DNA of 64,000 bases. Source: Anaeramoeba flamelloides (taxonomy: Eukaryota > Metamonada > Anaeramoebidae). Made by a program: the position numbers and the translations under genes. This document shows positions 48,701 through 60,042 of this stretch, piece after piece (the stretch's first letter is position 1; each line of letters begins with the position of its first letter). Under the pieces are notes generated by a model. That model worked only from the letters and a program-made list of their open reading frames with translations. It ran no database searches and was not told the DNA's origin. Where the stretch lies: positions 1,674,001 to 1,738,000 of the forward strand of contig JANTQA010000030.1 in NCBI GenBank assembly GCA_027625915.1, written 5' to 3'.

Positions 48701-50170
48701 AGGGACATTAAATAACTTAAAAAATACATTTTTTAATTATTTTAATTGTGTTTTGTAATAAAACAGATAATTTTTCCAAGATTCGTTTTTTAAAGTTTTT
48801 TATCTTAGTTTTTTTTTTTAATTTTTTTAATATAATCAAGGTCATTTTGAGAAGAATAAAAAATTATAATTAATAACCCTAAATAGAAAAAAAAATAACC
48901 GAAAAAAATATTGAATCATTTTGTTTAACAAAAAAAATTGATTTTAAATCAAAAAACTATGGAGTTAAACTTGCATCGAGAATACTTTTTGAAATCCAGT
49001 AATATTCAATAAAAAGACCAATGAAAATACCCTATAATTTAATTTTTTGACAATAAAAATACTTAATAATACGATCTAATTGGTTTCCATGAGTTATAAT
49101 AACATAAATACTAAAAATTTAAATAGATTTTACTATCATTTCACAAAAATGTTCAAAATTTCCAAACCTCTAAAAACTTCATACCAACTAATAATCATCA
49201 AGTAAAAAAATTAAGAAATATTATCAAAGAACTTATTTTAAACAACAACAGTTCTTAATTTATATTACTAAGTATTGGGAAACAAAAAAAAATTATCTTT
49301 TTAAAGTTTCAGAAATTGACTACCAATCAAAATACAATTAAATAAAATTTCATTTTTCTGGATCTTCTTAAAATTTTAATTTCTGATTTTATTTTTCTGT
49401 TAATTTGGAAAATAAGATTAAAGTTGAAATGTTATTTGCCAATACAAATAATCAACAATTCTTAAAAGTGTGGTTTCCTAGAAATATAACTGATTTTCAG
49501 CTTTTTCTTGTTCTTTTTTTCAATCCAAAAAGCCCAAACAAAAAAGATAAGATCTTTTTGAAAAATATAAAAATCGAAAAAATGATTTCTTTTCAAAAAT
49601 ATTAACTCATTTTTCAAAAGCTGAAAAGGAGGTTGGTTGATCAATTTTAATTGAATCCTTGTTTAAGTGTGTGTTCATTTATCTTTGGGGACAGAAATAA
49701 ATATGAGTTACTGCCCCTTAAGAGTTTAATTATCGATTGAGTGAAAAACTTTTTATCTGATTATTGGGTTTGGAAAGATTCTCTCTTTGAAAAAAAGTAC
49801 TATTGGTGTGTGTGAATTGTGAGTTGTGAATTGTAAATTGAATGGAACTAAAGTTTAACCTGAATAATTTGCAATCAAAAGTTAAGTTTTGAGAATCATT
49901 TTTTTTGTTTTTCTTTTCTTATTTGATTCATAATTTGTAAGTAAATTTTTTAAAACAAAAAAAAAACATAAACAACTCACATTCCAAGACAAAACACCTT
50001 TCAACCAAAATTCAAAACTAATAATCTTTGTTCTAAAATTCAAAAATCTTTTTTTTTTAAACTTTGTTGCTTTTTATTTTTTTTTTATTTTTTTTTTTAA
50101 TAATTTATTACTTTTTTCTTTCTTCTTCTTCAAATAAAAATAAAAAAATAAATTTGTTAACACCTCAGAA
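45739..50170. other. 4.4 kb intergenic region
   Basis: Begins with a TTTTCATTTTTCATTT low-complexity tract (45740-45970), which explains the Phe-rich frame there. A short palindrome GTGATGTCATCAC lies at about 46207. No gene or repeat with clear ends seen. The last 130 bases before 50171 are strongly pyrimidine-rich (CTTTTTTCTTTCTTCTTCTTC), a possible leader feature of the ribosomal protein gene; CCTCAG just before the ATG could be a splice acceptor. Confidence 0.5.
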
Positions 50171-50977
50171 ATGAAACTTAATATTGCCAACCCAGTTACT
50201 GGATTACAAAAAGTAATCGATATTGATGATGAAAGAAAGCTTGCCTATTTCTGGGAAAAGCGTATCAGCCAAGAGATCATTGGCGATCCACTTGGAGAGG
50301 AATTCAAGGGATACATTTTCAAAATCACAGGAGGAAATGATAAGCAAGGTTTCCCAATGATGCAAGGTGTTCTTGTTTCCACACGTGCAAGACTCTTATT
50401 AAGAGAGGGCCACCCATGTTATCGTCCAAAAAGAAAAGGTGAAAGAATTCGACGTAACGTCAGAGGATGTATCTTGGGACCAGATCTAGGTGTCATCAAT
50501 TTAATCGTTGTCAAGAAGGGCGAAAATGACATTGCTGGTCTTACCGATAGCATTGTCCCAAGAAGACTTGGACCAAAAAGAGCCAACAACATCAGAAAAT
50601 TGTTTGCCTTGAAGAAAGACGAAGACGTCCGTAAATATGCCATCAGAAGAGAAGTCCAACCAAAAAATGAAGGCGGTAAAATTAAAACCAAGGCACCAAA
50701 AATCCAAAGACTTATCACCCCAAAGCTTTTAAGAAGAAAACGGGAAAAGATCTCCCAAAAGAGAGCAAGATTCCTTAAAAACAAAAAACAAAAAGAATGG
50801 TACAAAAATATCGTCAAGCAAAGAAGAAAAGAAGCCACAAGATACCAAAGAAGAAAAGACGCCAAAAATAGATCTGAAAAGGATATTGCTCATCTTAAAA
50901 AGAAAAAAGAACGTAAAAAGAAGAGAAGACTTATCAGAAAGGAAAAAAGACAAATGAAAAAAGAACAAAAAAAATAA
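50171..50977 (+). CDS. RPS6: Small-subunit ribosomal protein eS6
   Basis: An intron-free frame of 268 residues. The N-terminal half is textbook eS6: [71 protein letters not shown] and RVRGC-like [42 protein letters not shown] follows the family closely. The C-terminal half is a long Lys/Arg helix. Human eS6 has 249 residues and ends with the RRLSS serine cluster phosphorylated by S6 kinases. Here the tail reads [13 protein letters not shown] and ends MKKEQKK, with no serine in the last 30 residues. It acts in the 40S subunit. It is the strongest annotation in the window, and its GC content and C-ending codons suggest high expression. Confidence 0.98.
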   Translation: MKLNIANPVTGLQKVIDIDDERKLAYFWEKRISQEIIGDPLGEEFKGYIFKITGGNDKQGFPMMQGVLVSTRARLLLREGHPCYRPKRKGERIRRNVRGCILGPDLGVINLIVVKKGENDIAGLTDSIVPRRLGPKRANNIRKLFALKKDEDVRKYAIRREVQPKNEGGKIKTKAPKIQRLITPKLLRRKREKISQKRARFLKNKKQKEWYKNIVKQRRKEATRYQRRKDAKNRSEKDIAHLKKKKERKKKRRLIRKEKRQMKKEQKK

Positions 50978-51559
50978 TTAACCCATCAACATTATCATCA
51001 TCATTAAAATTAAGATCTAAAGATCAAGTAAATGGATATATATTTTTTTTTTTTTTTTTTAGAGAAAAAAATTTTCATCCAATCTTTTTTTTTGAAACAA
51101 ACTATTGACTTCTTATTTACTTTTAGACAATATCTCTAGAAAAAGGCCAGAAATAATTTGGCTTTGAGAAAATAAAAATAAAAATAATAATTTTATGAAA
51201 AAATAATTTTTTTTTTTTGGTTTTCTTTTAGATTTTGTTGAAACAATTTTTTGATCGTGGTTCAAAAATAGAAACACAGTAATCTTTATTCTTCTTCATA
51301 TATTTGACCAATGAGAAATAAGAACACTGGGAAACTGGTTTTTCTCTCAAAAAAGCCCACAATCTTTTGATTTTGGATTTCTTGTCAATGGAAAAATCTC
51401 GTGAGTGAAAAAAATACAAGTAAAGTAAACTCTTTTTCAAACAATGAGGCACACCTCTCAAATCATCAATAGTATTGAATTTGGTTGTTAAAATAAGATA
51501 ATTACTTCTTGGTGCTTTTCATTTTAATTATTCATATTTTCATTTTTTCATTTTTTGTT

Positions 51560-52508
51560 TTAAGGGAATAGTCTCTATTAATTTTTTTTTTTGACCAATA
51601 ACTAAATAAGGAATCCTTATCTTGAAATATGTTTAAAATTGAAAATAGACAGGTTTTTTCAATGTTAGAATTTTTAGTTCTTGTTTTTTTAAAATTTTAC
51701 AATTCTGTCAAAAAAAGTGTCTTTTACAATTTTTTTTTTGAAAAAATATCTTGAATGGATGAGAATTTGTTGATTAATTTTGAATTTAATTATTTTCTCA
51801 AAAATAATATTTATTCTCATTTTTAAAAACGAAAAAATAATTTAAAACTGGTGAATATTTTCTCTTTCACTTCTGTTCATCCAACTTGGCTCTATAAAGA
51901 ACTCAATTTGTTTTATTAATAATTACTTGTTAAAAAAATAGTTCTTATTCTTTTCCTTGATTTTTTTTTGACTCTGACAAAAACTTTTGGGATGGTAATT
52001 TGGGAACACTTAAAAAAACTTCAAATTCAACAAAAACAAAAGAATGTAAACTGAAAAAGTAGGTTCATGAAAAAAAAAAAAGAATGGTACAAGAAAAGAA
52101 AGAAAATCTTTTATTTAGAGTAAAGCAGATATTGTATATTTTTTTTGAATAAAGCTGTTTTTTCATGCAAATCCACAAAAAAAAGCTTTTTAGGTTTATT
52201 TTTCAAACTAATTTTTGCATTTCTTACACAAAAATAACAATTTTTTGCTTTCTGGCTCATATTTTTTTTTTATTTTTGTATTTTTGCAAATTGTTGAACA
52301 AAAGCAACTTACAAAAAAGTGAAAAAAATTGAAAAATTTTTTTTTTCTATAAAAACAATAACTAAATTTAATGAATGTCATTTAGCAAGATTTCATTACT
52401 ATACAAAGAAGTTTTTCACTTTGATTTCAAATCTAAGTAATTGGTAAAAACAATTCTAAATCTCTATTAAATTTACCTAAAAAATTTTTATATAGAATAG
52501 TCCCTTAA
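51560..52508. repeat. TTAA-flanked MITE, family A, copy 3, split by an insertion
   Basis: Left part 51560-51661 (TTAAGGGAATAGTCTCTATT... to GGTTTTTTCAA) and right part from 52425 (TTTCAAATCTAAGTAATTGG... to GAATAGTCCCTTAA) together form a normal family A element. The middle is separate sequence. Confidence 0.75.
51662..52424. mobile_element. Insertion of about 763 bp inside the family A element
   Basis: Foreign to the other two family A copies. TTTCAA is present on both sides of the inserted block, a possible 6 bp target duplication. No inverted ends, no poly-A tail and no coding frame are clear. Unknown class. Confidence 0.55.
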
Positions 52509-53104
52509 TATTTATGGATATTGAACAATTAGAAAATGAAAAAAAAACAAGATAAGAAGAAATCAATTTGGAAATAATCTACGAGTATAAAAAGGGAAAT
52601 AGTCAAGTTTGATTTTGTGTGGGTTAGATATAGGAATTAAGAAAGACCGTTATTGAATTGATGTCTGGAATAAAGAAAAAAAGAAAATAGTAAAAAAAAA
52701 AAATCCGAAAAATAGGAAATGAGTTGTGGCTTTATATTGAAAATCAGACTTTAAAGGCCTAAAGTTTTTTTTCTAAAGACTTATCAATAAAATTTAAAGA
52801 AATTTTTCCAAATTTACCTTAATCAACGATTTTTATTGATTTTATAATTTTTATAACTTTACAATTTACAAAACTAGATTTCTCATTTCAAATAAAAGGG
52901 TACACCAATTTTTTAAAGAGTTATAATTTTGATTGTTTTGTTTTAATGAGTTTTAAATAATTAGTCAAGTTTTTTGTTTTTTTTTAGGTTTTAAAGGGTT
53001 TCTTATATTTTAGAAAGATACTTCAGTTAATTCTATTTGATTATGAATAATTCTTGAACTTTTCTTTGTCTTTTGATACTCAAAAAAGAGTTTATTTATC
53101 ATTA

Positions 53105-53305
53105 TACAGCCAGTTCCACTTTTAAGACACAAACTTTCTACAAAATTTAAGGCACAAAAAAAATCTCAAATTAAGGCACAAAATTCAAATTCTAGTAAAA
53201 TAATTTGTAAAAATTAAAATTCCAAAAAATTGTGCGTTAATTTGAGATTTTTTTGTGCCTTAAATTTCGTAGAAAGTTTGTGTCTTAAAAGTGAAAATGG
53301 CTGTA
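53105..53305. repeat. TA-flanked MITE, family B, copy 2
   Basis: TA borders, left end CAGCCAGTTCCACTTTTAAG, right end GTGAAAATGGCTG. Nearly a full-length foldback. Confidence 0.8.
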
Positions 53306-53463
53306 TATAAAAACAAAAACAATTAATTTCAAATATTCTTTTTAACCATAAATGCTCTGCCCTCAAAATATAAATTTAAATTATTCACTGGTTTGGAATT
53401 TTTTAAAAATAAACCTTTCTGTAGTAGAATGGTATTTATCTTTACAAAAAAAAAAAAAAAAAA

Positions 53464-53665
53464 TACAGCCAGTTTCACTTTTAAGGCACAAACTGTAACG
53501 GAATTTAAGGTACTTTAAAAATCTCAAATTAAGGCACAAAATTCAGATTCTAATCAAATAAATTGTAAAAAAAAAAAAAATTACAAATTTTGTGTCTTAA
53601 TTTGAGATTTTTTTGTGCCTTAAATATCGTTGAAAGTTTGTGTCTTAAAAGTGGAACTGACTGTA
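53464..53665. repeat. TA-flanked MITE, family B, copy 3
   Basis: TA borders, left end CAGCCAGTTTCACTTTTAAG, right end AAGTGGAACTGACTG. Only 158 bp from copy 2, but with different flanks, so probably a separate insertion. Confidence 0.8.
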
Positions 53666-54292
53666 TTAGACTGTATAATTTGAAGCAAAAAAAAAAAAAC
53701 ATTAAAACAAATAAAAGTTAATATGAACACACGTAGTATATCTGTCCCAAATTTACTATTAATTCTTATAAGATATGGAAGTTTGTTTTTGGTTAAATAA
53801 TTTCATATTAGATGACAAACCTGTAAATCGTTATGATTGTTGTTCTTAAATCATACATTTTATCATTGAGGTAAAAAATTAATTTTATCCAGTTTTAGGT
53901 TTTCGGCATTGACAAAAAATTGATAAAAGTGCTTTAATTAATGTGGATCTTCATTATGCAAAATCGTTAAAATAGTAGTATTCTATATTTTAAAGGTAAT
54001 ATTTATAAAATATTTTCAAGTTTTTGGTTATTTCTTTTATTTTCAAATTCAATTTCTGTACTTGATTTTTACAAAAAAAAATTTTTCTCCTATAACTTTA
54101 TACAAATTAATTATTTTTCGGCGATGATAACATCAAATTAATTTTCTATTTCAAAAAATAAAATTTGAAAATAATAAATTTCTATATATATAAATTTAAT
54201 TTACTGGGTGTGGGTAGAATTTATGTCATAAGGATACTAAGAAAAGGGATCTCTATTAATAAATTTTCTTTATTAAATAAACAATTTCCCAG

Positions 54293-54329
54293 TGTGTGTG
54301 TGTGTGGGGGGGGGGGGGTGGTGGGGGTA
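54293..54329 (+). repeat. GT repeat running into a G tract
   Basis: GTGTGTGTGTGT followed by twelve G, then TGGTGGGGG. One of very few G tracts in the window (another G10 at about 27847); could form a G-quadruplex. Confidence 0.8.
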
Positions 54330-54479
54330 CGAGTATTTAAAGGGTCTGAATCGATATTAGAAGAAATATTTTTTTTTTGTAAATGTTCAAAATTGACAAC
54401 ATTTTTTCTCATTTTCTTTTTATTTTTTTTTTCATTTTTTTTTATGTTGATAACTTAATTCATTTGCAAATTTTTTTAT

Positions 54480-54800
54480 GCAAGATCGATAGTTACTTTC
54501 TAAAAACTGGTTATATTAATGTTATTAAAACTGTAAAAATGATTGTAGAGTAATGATATTGATTTCTATTAGGATTTTATTAGATCTTCAATTGAAGATC
54601 AAAATGAAAATTGTTGTTTTTCTTCTCAATAGTGGTACATTTCAAGAATTGGGTTTTTCATTTTTTAAGAAAATTTAATGATTTATTATTGTTATTTTAG
54701 ATGCATATCAACTTTTTTCTTTGATTTGTGTTATTCTTCTTAATTCTTATTTGTTTTTAAAAGGCAAATTATAAAAAATAATTCGTATTTGAAAAAAAAA
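54480..54800. repeat. Dispersed repeat, family G, copy 2
   Basis: Partner of 16130-16460; includes an ATCTTCAATTGAAGAT palindrome that also occurs at about 47876. Confidence 0.45.
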
Positions 54801-55562
54801 TGCTTGGTATACTTGAAAGAAGTAAAGTTTAGATTGGTTGATCTTGAATCTACAATTCTACGAGATTCCATAAATACTTGTTTTTTTTTTTTTTTTTAAT
54901 TCTAATTTTATCCAAAAGACAAGCTAAAATCTTATAGTCTTTCAACATACAATCAATCACTTTCTTTTATATCACTCACTGAAAAGGGAAAAACATTAAA
55001 AAAAAAATTGAAATTAAATTATTTTTTTTTTCAAAATTAATTTTAACAAAAAAACCTGAAAAAATCACGAATCATTTTTACACATATGTTTATCTGTTCT
55101 ATTTTTATTAAAAAAAATCAAAAAGTTTCCAAATATTTTATTAATTCTGGTGTTGTTTTAAAATTCATTCAAAACCCATGAACTGAATTCTTATAAAGTA
55201 AAATAAAAAAATAAAAAAAAAATTTTAATCTCAAAATATCTTTATTCGTAAAAGCTGTTTCAATTTTAATAAAAATGAACGTATAGTCTCAAATTTGATA
55301 ATGATTTTTTAAAAATAATAAAAACCAAAATAAAAATAAATAATAATAAATAGTAAATATTAAAAAAACATAAAAAAAAGGAATCCTTTGAATTGTAAAA
55401 ATGAAAAAAAAAAAAAAAAAGATTACAATTTTTTAAAAAAATGACTCAATTTAAATAATGGGTGTTTATTAAGCTATTTAAATATAAAAGTATATGAATG
55501 TAAAAAGATATCTGATGATCTCTTTATATTATACAAATATATTCAAAGTTAACGTTGATTGT

Positions 55563-56818
55563 TTAGTTTTCCTTCTTTTCCCAAACACAATGTTTGCCGG
55601 ACATTTCCTTTTCCAAGGGCATTTTTGATAATGCTTCAAGACAACTTAAGCCACCAACCTTTTCACGTTCGATTCTGATCGAGTTTTTTAAAAATTTACC
55701 AGAGATCCTTTGGGCTAATGCGATACAAGCAGCAGATGCATATATGTTTTTTTTAACGCAAGATTTGGCAAGATGGAAATAAATGTAGGTTTCCATTTCC
55801 ATTGTGGTGAAATCGGGGAACTTTTTTTGGACCATTTCGACAAAGCCTTGGTTATGATCAAAGAAAGTAGAAACCTTTCTTCCCTGTGTCGAATAAAAGG
55901 AATCGGCAGAAAGGTTGAGACCTTTGGAGACCTTTTCTTTCCCAAGGTTGTTACCTAAGCACTCTTCGAGTAAGTCACACAATTTTTCATTTGCCAAAAT
56001 TGGCTCTTCAGAGATTTCATAAGGGAATACCTTGTTTTGGCCCCACTTGTTTTCATACGATTCGTTCGACTCGCTGTTGTCCCTTTCCTTAATTTGCCTT
56101 TCGACGAGGTTGTAATCCCTTCTTCCCATGATCGAGCTTGTTGAGATGACAATGTTACCAATGGGTATATCCTCGCGAACAACGCCGCATGTGCCAAACC
56201 TAAGAAACACCATGTCACCATCAACAATTTCTGCTGACTCCCTGACCATAAAGTCGACCAAAGGAAATCCTATTTGTTTGTAAATTATTTATAAATTAAA
56301 GATCATTGGCAAAATTGAAAATTCAAAATGAATATTATTTGATGACAAAAAAATAATAAAAAAGCAAGTAAAAGAAGAATTTAGAAATGTTAAATTTATA
56401 GAAGCGCATTCTAAATTCCAATTTTGTGTTTTTGATGGATTGTTTCACCTTGAAAATAAAAAAAAAAAAAAAAAAAAAAAAATCCGAAAGGTGAAAAAAA
56501 AGAGGAAATTTTTGAGAACAAATCCATACCCATCCCTGTTGCAACAATTGAAATTGGAACACCGTTTTTTAATCCTGTGTAAGTGTAGTATCCTCTGTTT
56601 GATTGAAATTCAAAGCACACTTTATCTAGTTGCTTCGAAATTCGGCCTGCTCTTCCGGGATCGCCAACTGTAAGAATCCTATTAGCAAGCTCTCCTTTTT
56701 TGAGGCCAATATGGTAAATTCTCCCTTCTTGATCAATGGGTAAATCAACGCTGTCAACATCATCAATGTGTTTACCAAAGTTTTTTTTTTCTTCCTTTTC
56801 TTGTTTGTTTTCGGTCAT
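55563..56818 (-). CDS. Uridine phosphorylase (nucleoside phosphorylase family)
   Basis: Two exons on the minus strand, 56818-56530 and 56269-55563, give 331 residues; the 260 nt intron (GTATGG...AAATAG) contains a run of about 24 A/T. Phosphate-binding GDPGR is at 52-56. VATGMGFPLVDFMVRE spans the junction, FLRFGTCG follows, and the sugar-site MEMET is at 253-257. Q225 and R227 in FYSTQGR match the spacing of the uracil-reading Gln and Arg of E. coli uridine phosphorylase (FYPGQER), which favours uridine over purine nucleosides. The enzyme splits uridine with phosphate to uracil and ribose-1-phosphate in cytosolic pyrimidine salvage. Length fits eukaryotic uridine phosphorylases (about 310). 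Between about 153 and 175 a Ser/Asn/Glu-rich insert is present. Confidence 0.9.
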
Positions 56819-58089
56819 TTGATATCAAATTATTTAAAAAGTTGCTAAAAAATAAAAAATGAAAAGAGTAAAATTGTTTTGAAAATGTTGAAAATTCTGA
56901 ATTTCGAGTCTTTAGCCACTTTTTAGGGATTTTTGGAAATTTTTCATCTTTTTGTAACTAAAAAATTTAAATCTTTTGTTTGTTAGTTGGTAAGGGGTAT
57001 TGTGAAAAATTATAAGTATTTTTTTGGAATTCCTTTCTATTGAAGAAACTTTTTGGTGGTTTATTGATAAAGTTAGAAACGATTTTTTTTAAAGTTGATA
57101 AAATCAAAAGTTAACGAACGATTATTTTTATATCCAACACTCTCTTCTTTGTAAAAGCATCTTGGCTGAAATCTTAGTAACTCAATTCAAAAGTATTTTC
57201 GTTGATCAGTTCCTTTGACTTCTGAGATATTATTTTATCTTAAAAAAAAGTACTAATTTGAAATTTCTTATCAACAGCCTTCAAGGGTTTGTTTCAAATT
57301 TGGTAGAGGTGTTTAAGAAAATGTCAAGAAAGAGTTTCTTTAGATTCAAGTCAAATTTTTTTTAAAAGCCTGATCTAAAACACTCAAACAAAAGACTTTA
57401 AACAAATTCACATTATTTTCTTGATTTAAATTTTTTATTTTGTTTTGATCCAAATTACATTTTTGTCTATTGGTTCGTATGTTGTTGGCTGGTTCTTCAA
57501 AGCCCAAAAAAAAAAACTGAAACAAAGAGGAATTTTTTTAAGAATATATTGACTCTTCTAAAAGATGAAAAATTTTTAGGCATGATATAGTCTTTTATGT
57601 TTGTTTTATTGCACAATTTTGACCATTGGTTTACCACACCAAGAAACTTTTATCAGAATTGTTTGAGAACATTTACTCACCATCACTTTTCTTTTCTTAT
57701 TTTTTATTCAAAGAAAATTTGAAAAAATTTTCACTTCATTTTCATTTCCTTTTACAAATAGAGATCACTGACAGCAACCGTATTCTTTGAATACTCTATT
57801 TAAAAAAGAACAGTAAGGGCAATGAAGGAAAATTTATTTCTGATTTAATCCACAATTACAAGAAGGTTGAACATAGACTCAACAAAATATTTGCAAACAT
57901 ATTCTTAATTTCAAAAGCCGTACAAATAAAGGTATATTTGAATTATGCACAAATATTTTCTTTGTTATTCCCTTCTTCCCATTTTTAAACACAACTTTGG
58001 TTCCAGATATTTTTCAAATATAAACCCGAAGAAACTTGTAAAATCACCCAACTTTTGAAAAATTCTCTGAAACAAGTTGTTTTGAAACG

Positions 58090-58340
58090 TGCAGTGATCA
58101 AAATAATGCATGTACAGAAACTAATATCGGTGTTTCAAAATATAACCCATGCCTTTTTTATCTTCTTGTTCCAATGCGACACCCACTTGACTATTCAATA
58201 GAATAACGAAATTCAAATCAATTTTGAAAGTAAACCACTTGATATTTTCAGAAAAATTTAACTTTTGAAAGAACTTTATTCGAAATTTTTTTGTAATATT
58301 CTCAATTTTTTTGGTTGTTTTTTTGAAATTTAATTTCAAG
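58090..58340 (-). repeat. Dispersed gene-like repeat, family F, copy 2
   Basis: Minus-strand frame 58339-58121 is open (72 codons; WFTFKIDLNFVILL, GVALEQEDKKGMGYILKHRY) and matches 39755-39925, which is broken. A shorter match (AAAAAAGCATG.TCATTATTTTGAAACAC) lies on the minus strand near 39070-39115. It may be an exon or relic of a small gene family; no recognised domain. Confidence 0.45.
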
Positions 58341-59691
58341 ACAATATTCTTTTTTGAATTTTCCGAGGAGAAATTTTCAACAGTTATTATTAAAATCAGA
58401 CACTTGAGATTTTTAATATTTTTTTATTATTAGATTTTTTTTTTGAATTAGTTATATTTGATTGAAAATCTATAAAAAAAATTGAAAAATAATAAAAAAT
58501 TATATTGATAATTTTAATCTTTGGTTTATTAATGATTCACTGATAGAATCATGATTAAATTATCCATTATTAATCAAAAACAATCAAATTAAAAAGGTGT
58601 TTCATTAGATTATAAGTTGAATTTTCAAGCTTTTTTAAAAAAAAAATAACTGGGCAATTTTTAATTGAATAGTTTGGTTGTTTTTCTCAGATTTTTTTGT
58701 TCAATAAATTGAAAAAATTGGTTCCAACTGTCCCATGAAAAAATTGTATATTTGCAATTTTTAAAATAATTATTTTATTTTTTTTTTAAAATTAATCAGA
58801 TTTATTATATTTATTTTCAAAAATTAATGGTATTTATATTTTGATACATTACCTTCAAAGATAATTTTATTTCAATAATTTGTTTAGAAAATATTGTTTT
58901 ACGGAATTATAATAAAGAAAATATCTTGGATTATGAACTTTCAGAAAAAGAGAAAAAAGTGATCAAACCATTAAACAATACCAATTCATTTCATAAACTA
59001 GCTTAAAAAGCAAGTTTGGTATTATAGTGTGATTTTTTTACTTCATTTTTCAATTTCAGGATTTGTTGATTTTTTTTTTTTATTTGATACTAAATTTACT
59101 ATAAGATTTATTTCATTTACCTTTTCCTTAAAAAAAAAATTACTTCTGTTTTATTGTGTTAGAAAAAAAACTTCCATTAATTAATCTAACAATGATTTAT
59201 TGTTGTATCTTTCTGATTATCTGGATTTTAGACCAATTTGCTTTGTAAAATAGATTGATGTTTTTTCAGACTTTAAAAAATACTACAAAATAAAAGAATT
59301 TTCAAAATCAGGATTTTTTCCTTTTATAGTCTTGAAAAAAATAACCAAGCATGAAAAAAATCCCTAACAAGATTTTTAATTGATAATATAAATACAATTG
59401 TTTTGGATTTTCAATCTTTCTTCTTTTATTCAAAAGCAAATCCGTTTCTTTACTAAACTTATATTTGATGAACTCAGCAATCTACCAACGTAATGCTAAT
59501 TAAAGTTGGTTATCTAGAGAATACTCATTTAATTGTATGATAACCAAGTAGATCCACTTATTTTGAAAATAATTGAGTTTTAGAGGGGTTTGCAATGAAT
59601 TTGTCAAAGGGTTTTTTGATTCTTGTTTTTTGATTGAATATTGAATATAGAACAAATGTAGTTTAATCAAAACGTCATTTAAATAAGGATA

Positions 59692-59865
59692 TACTGGTAT
59701 CTGAATCACAAATGGGAAAAAATTTTCACTTCCTTTTTCAGATTACTTTTTTCAAATAAAAGTCTCCACAAACTGTAACCTATTTGTTTGAGAACTCTTT
59801 TGATAAAAGAAAAATATGGATAAGGAAGCAAAATTTTTTTCCCATTTATAATTCAAATACCAGTA
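59692..59865. repeat. Inverted-repeat element, family H, copy 2
   Basis: TA-flanked, 170 bp. The arms, about 45 bp each, start CTGGTATCTGAATCACAAAT and run on through GGGAAAAAATTTT. It sits about 180 bp upstream of the RCC1-BTB start codon. Confidence 0.7.
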
Positions 59866-60042
59866 GTTATAATTTTTCAAAGTTTGATACTTTTAAGAAA
59901 TTATTCATCATTTATATATAAAAGTTTGCTGAATATAAACAATTAAAAATCAAAACAGTGATTTTAATCATGTCCAGTGATTTTTCTCCAAAAACTGCTT
60001 CTTCATTTTTTAATATTTTCTCTCTTCTTCGAAACACAAAAA

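Larger units (their letters stand above)
50978..55562. other. Intergenic region between convergent eS6 and uridine phosphorylase genes
   Basis: Holds an interrupted family A element (51560-52508), two family B elements (53105, 53464), a GT/G run (54293-54329) and a family G copy (54480-54800). The frames at 51228-51461 and 54165-54458 show no domain. Otherwise A/T homopolymers. Confidence 0.55.
56819..60042. other. Intergenic region upstream of both flanking genes
   Basis: Divergent promoters must lie here but no motif stands out. It contains the family F repeat (58090-58340) and a family H element (59692-59865). The GTG/ATG frames just upstream of 60043 (from 59969) are either out of frame or lack family similarity. 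Confidence 0.5.

Noticed and set aside
59969-60042. Earlier start for the RCC1-BTB gene (GTG at 59977 or ATG at 59969)
   Set aside because: The GTG is not a likely start in a nuclear gene and the ATG frame is out of register; the ATG at 60043 opens directly into the family N-terminus.
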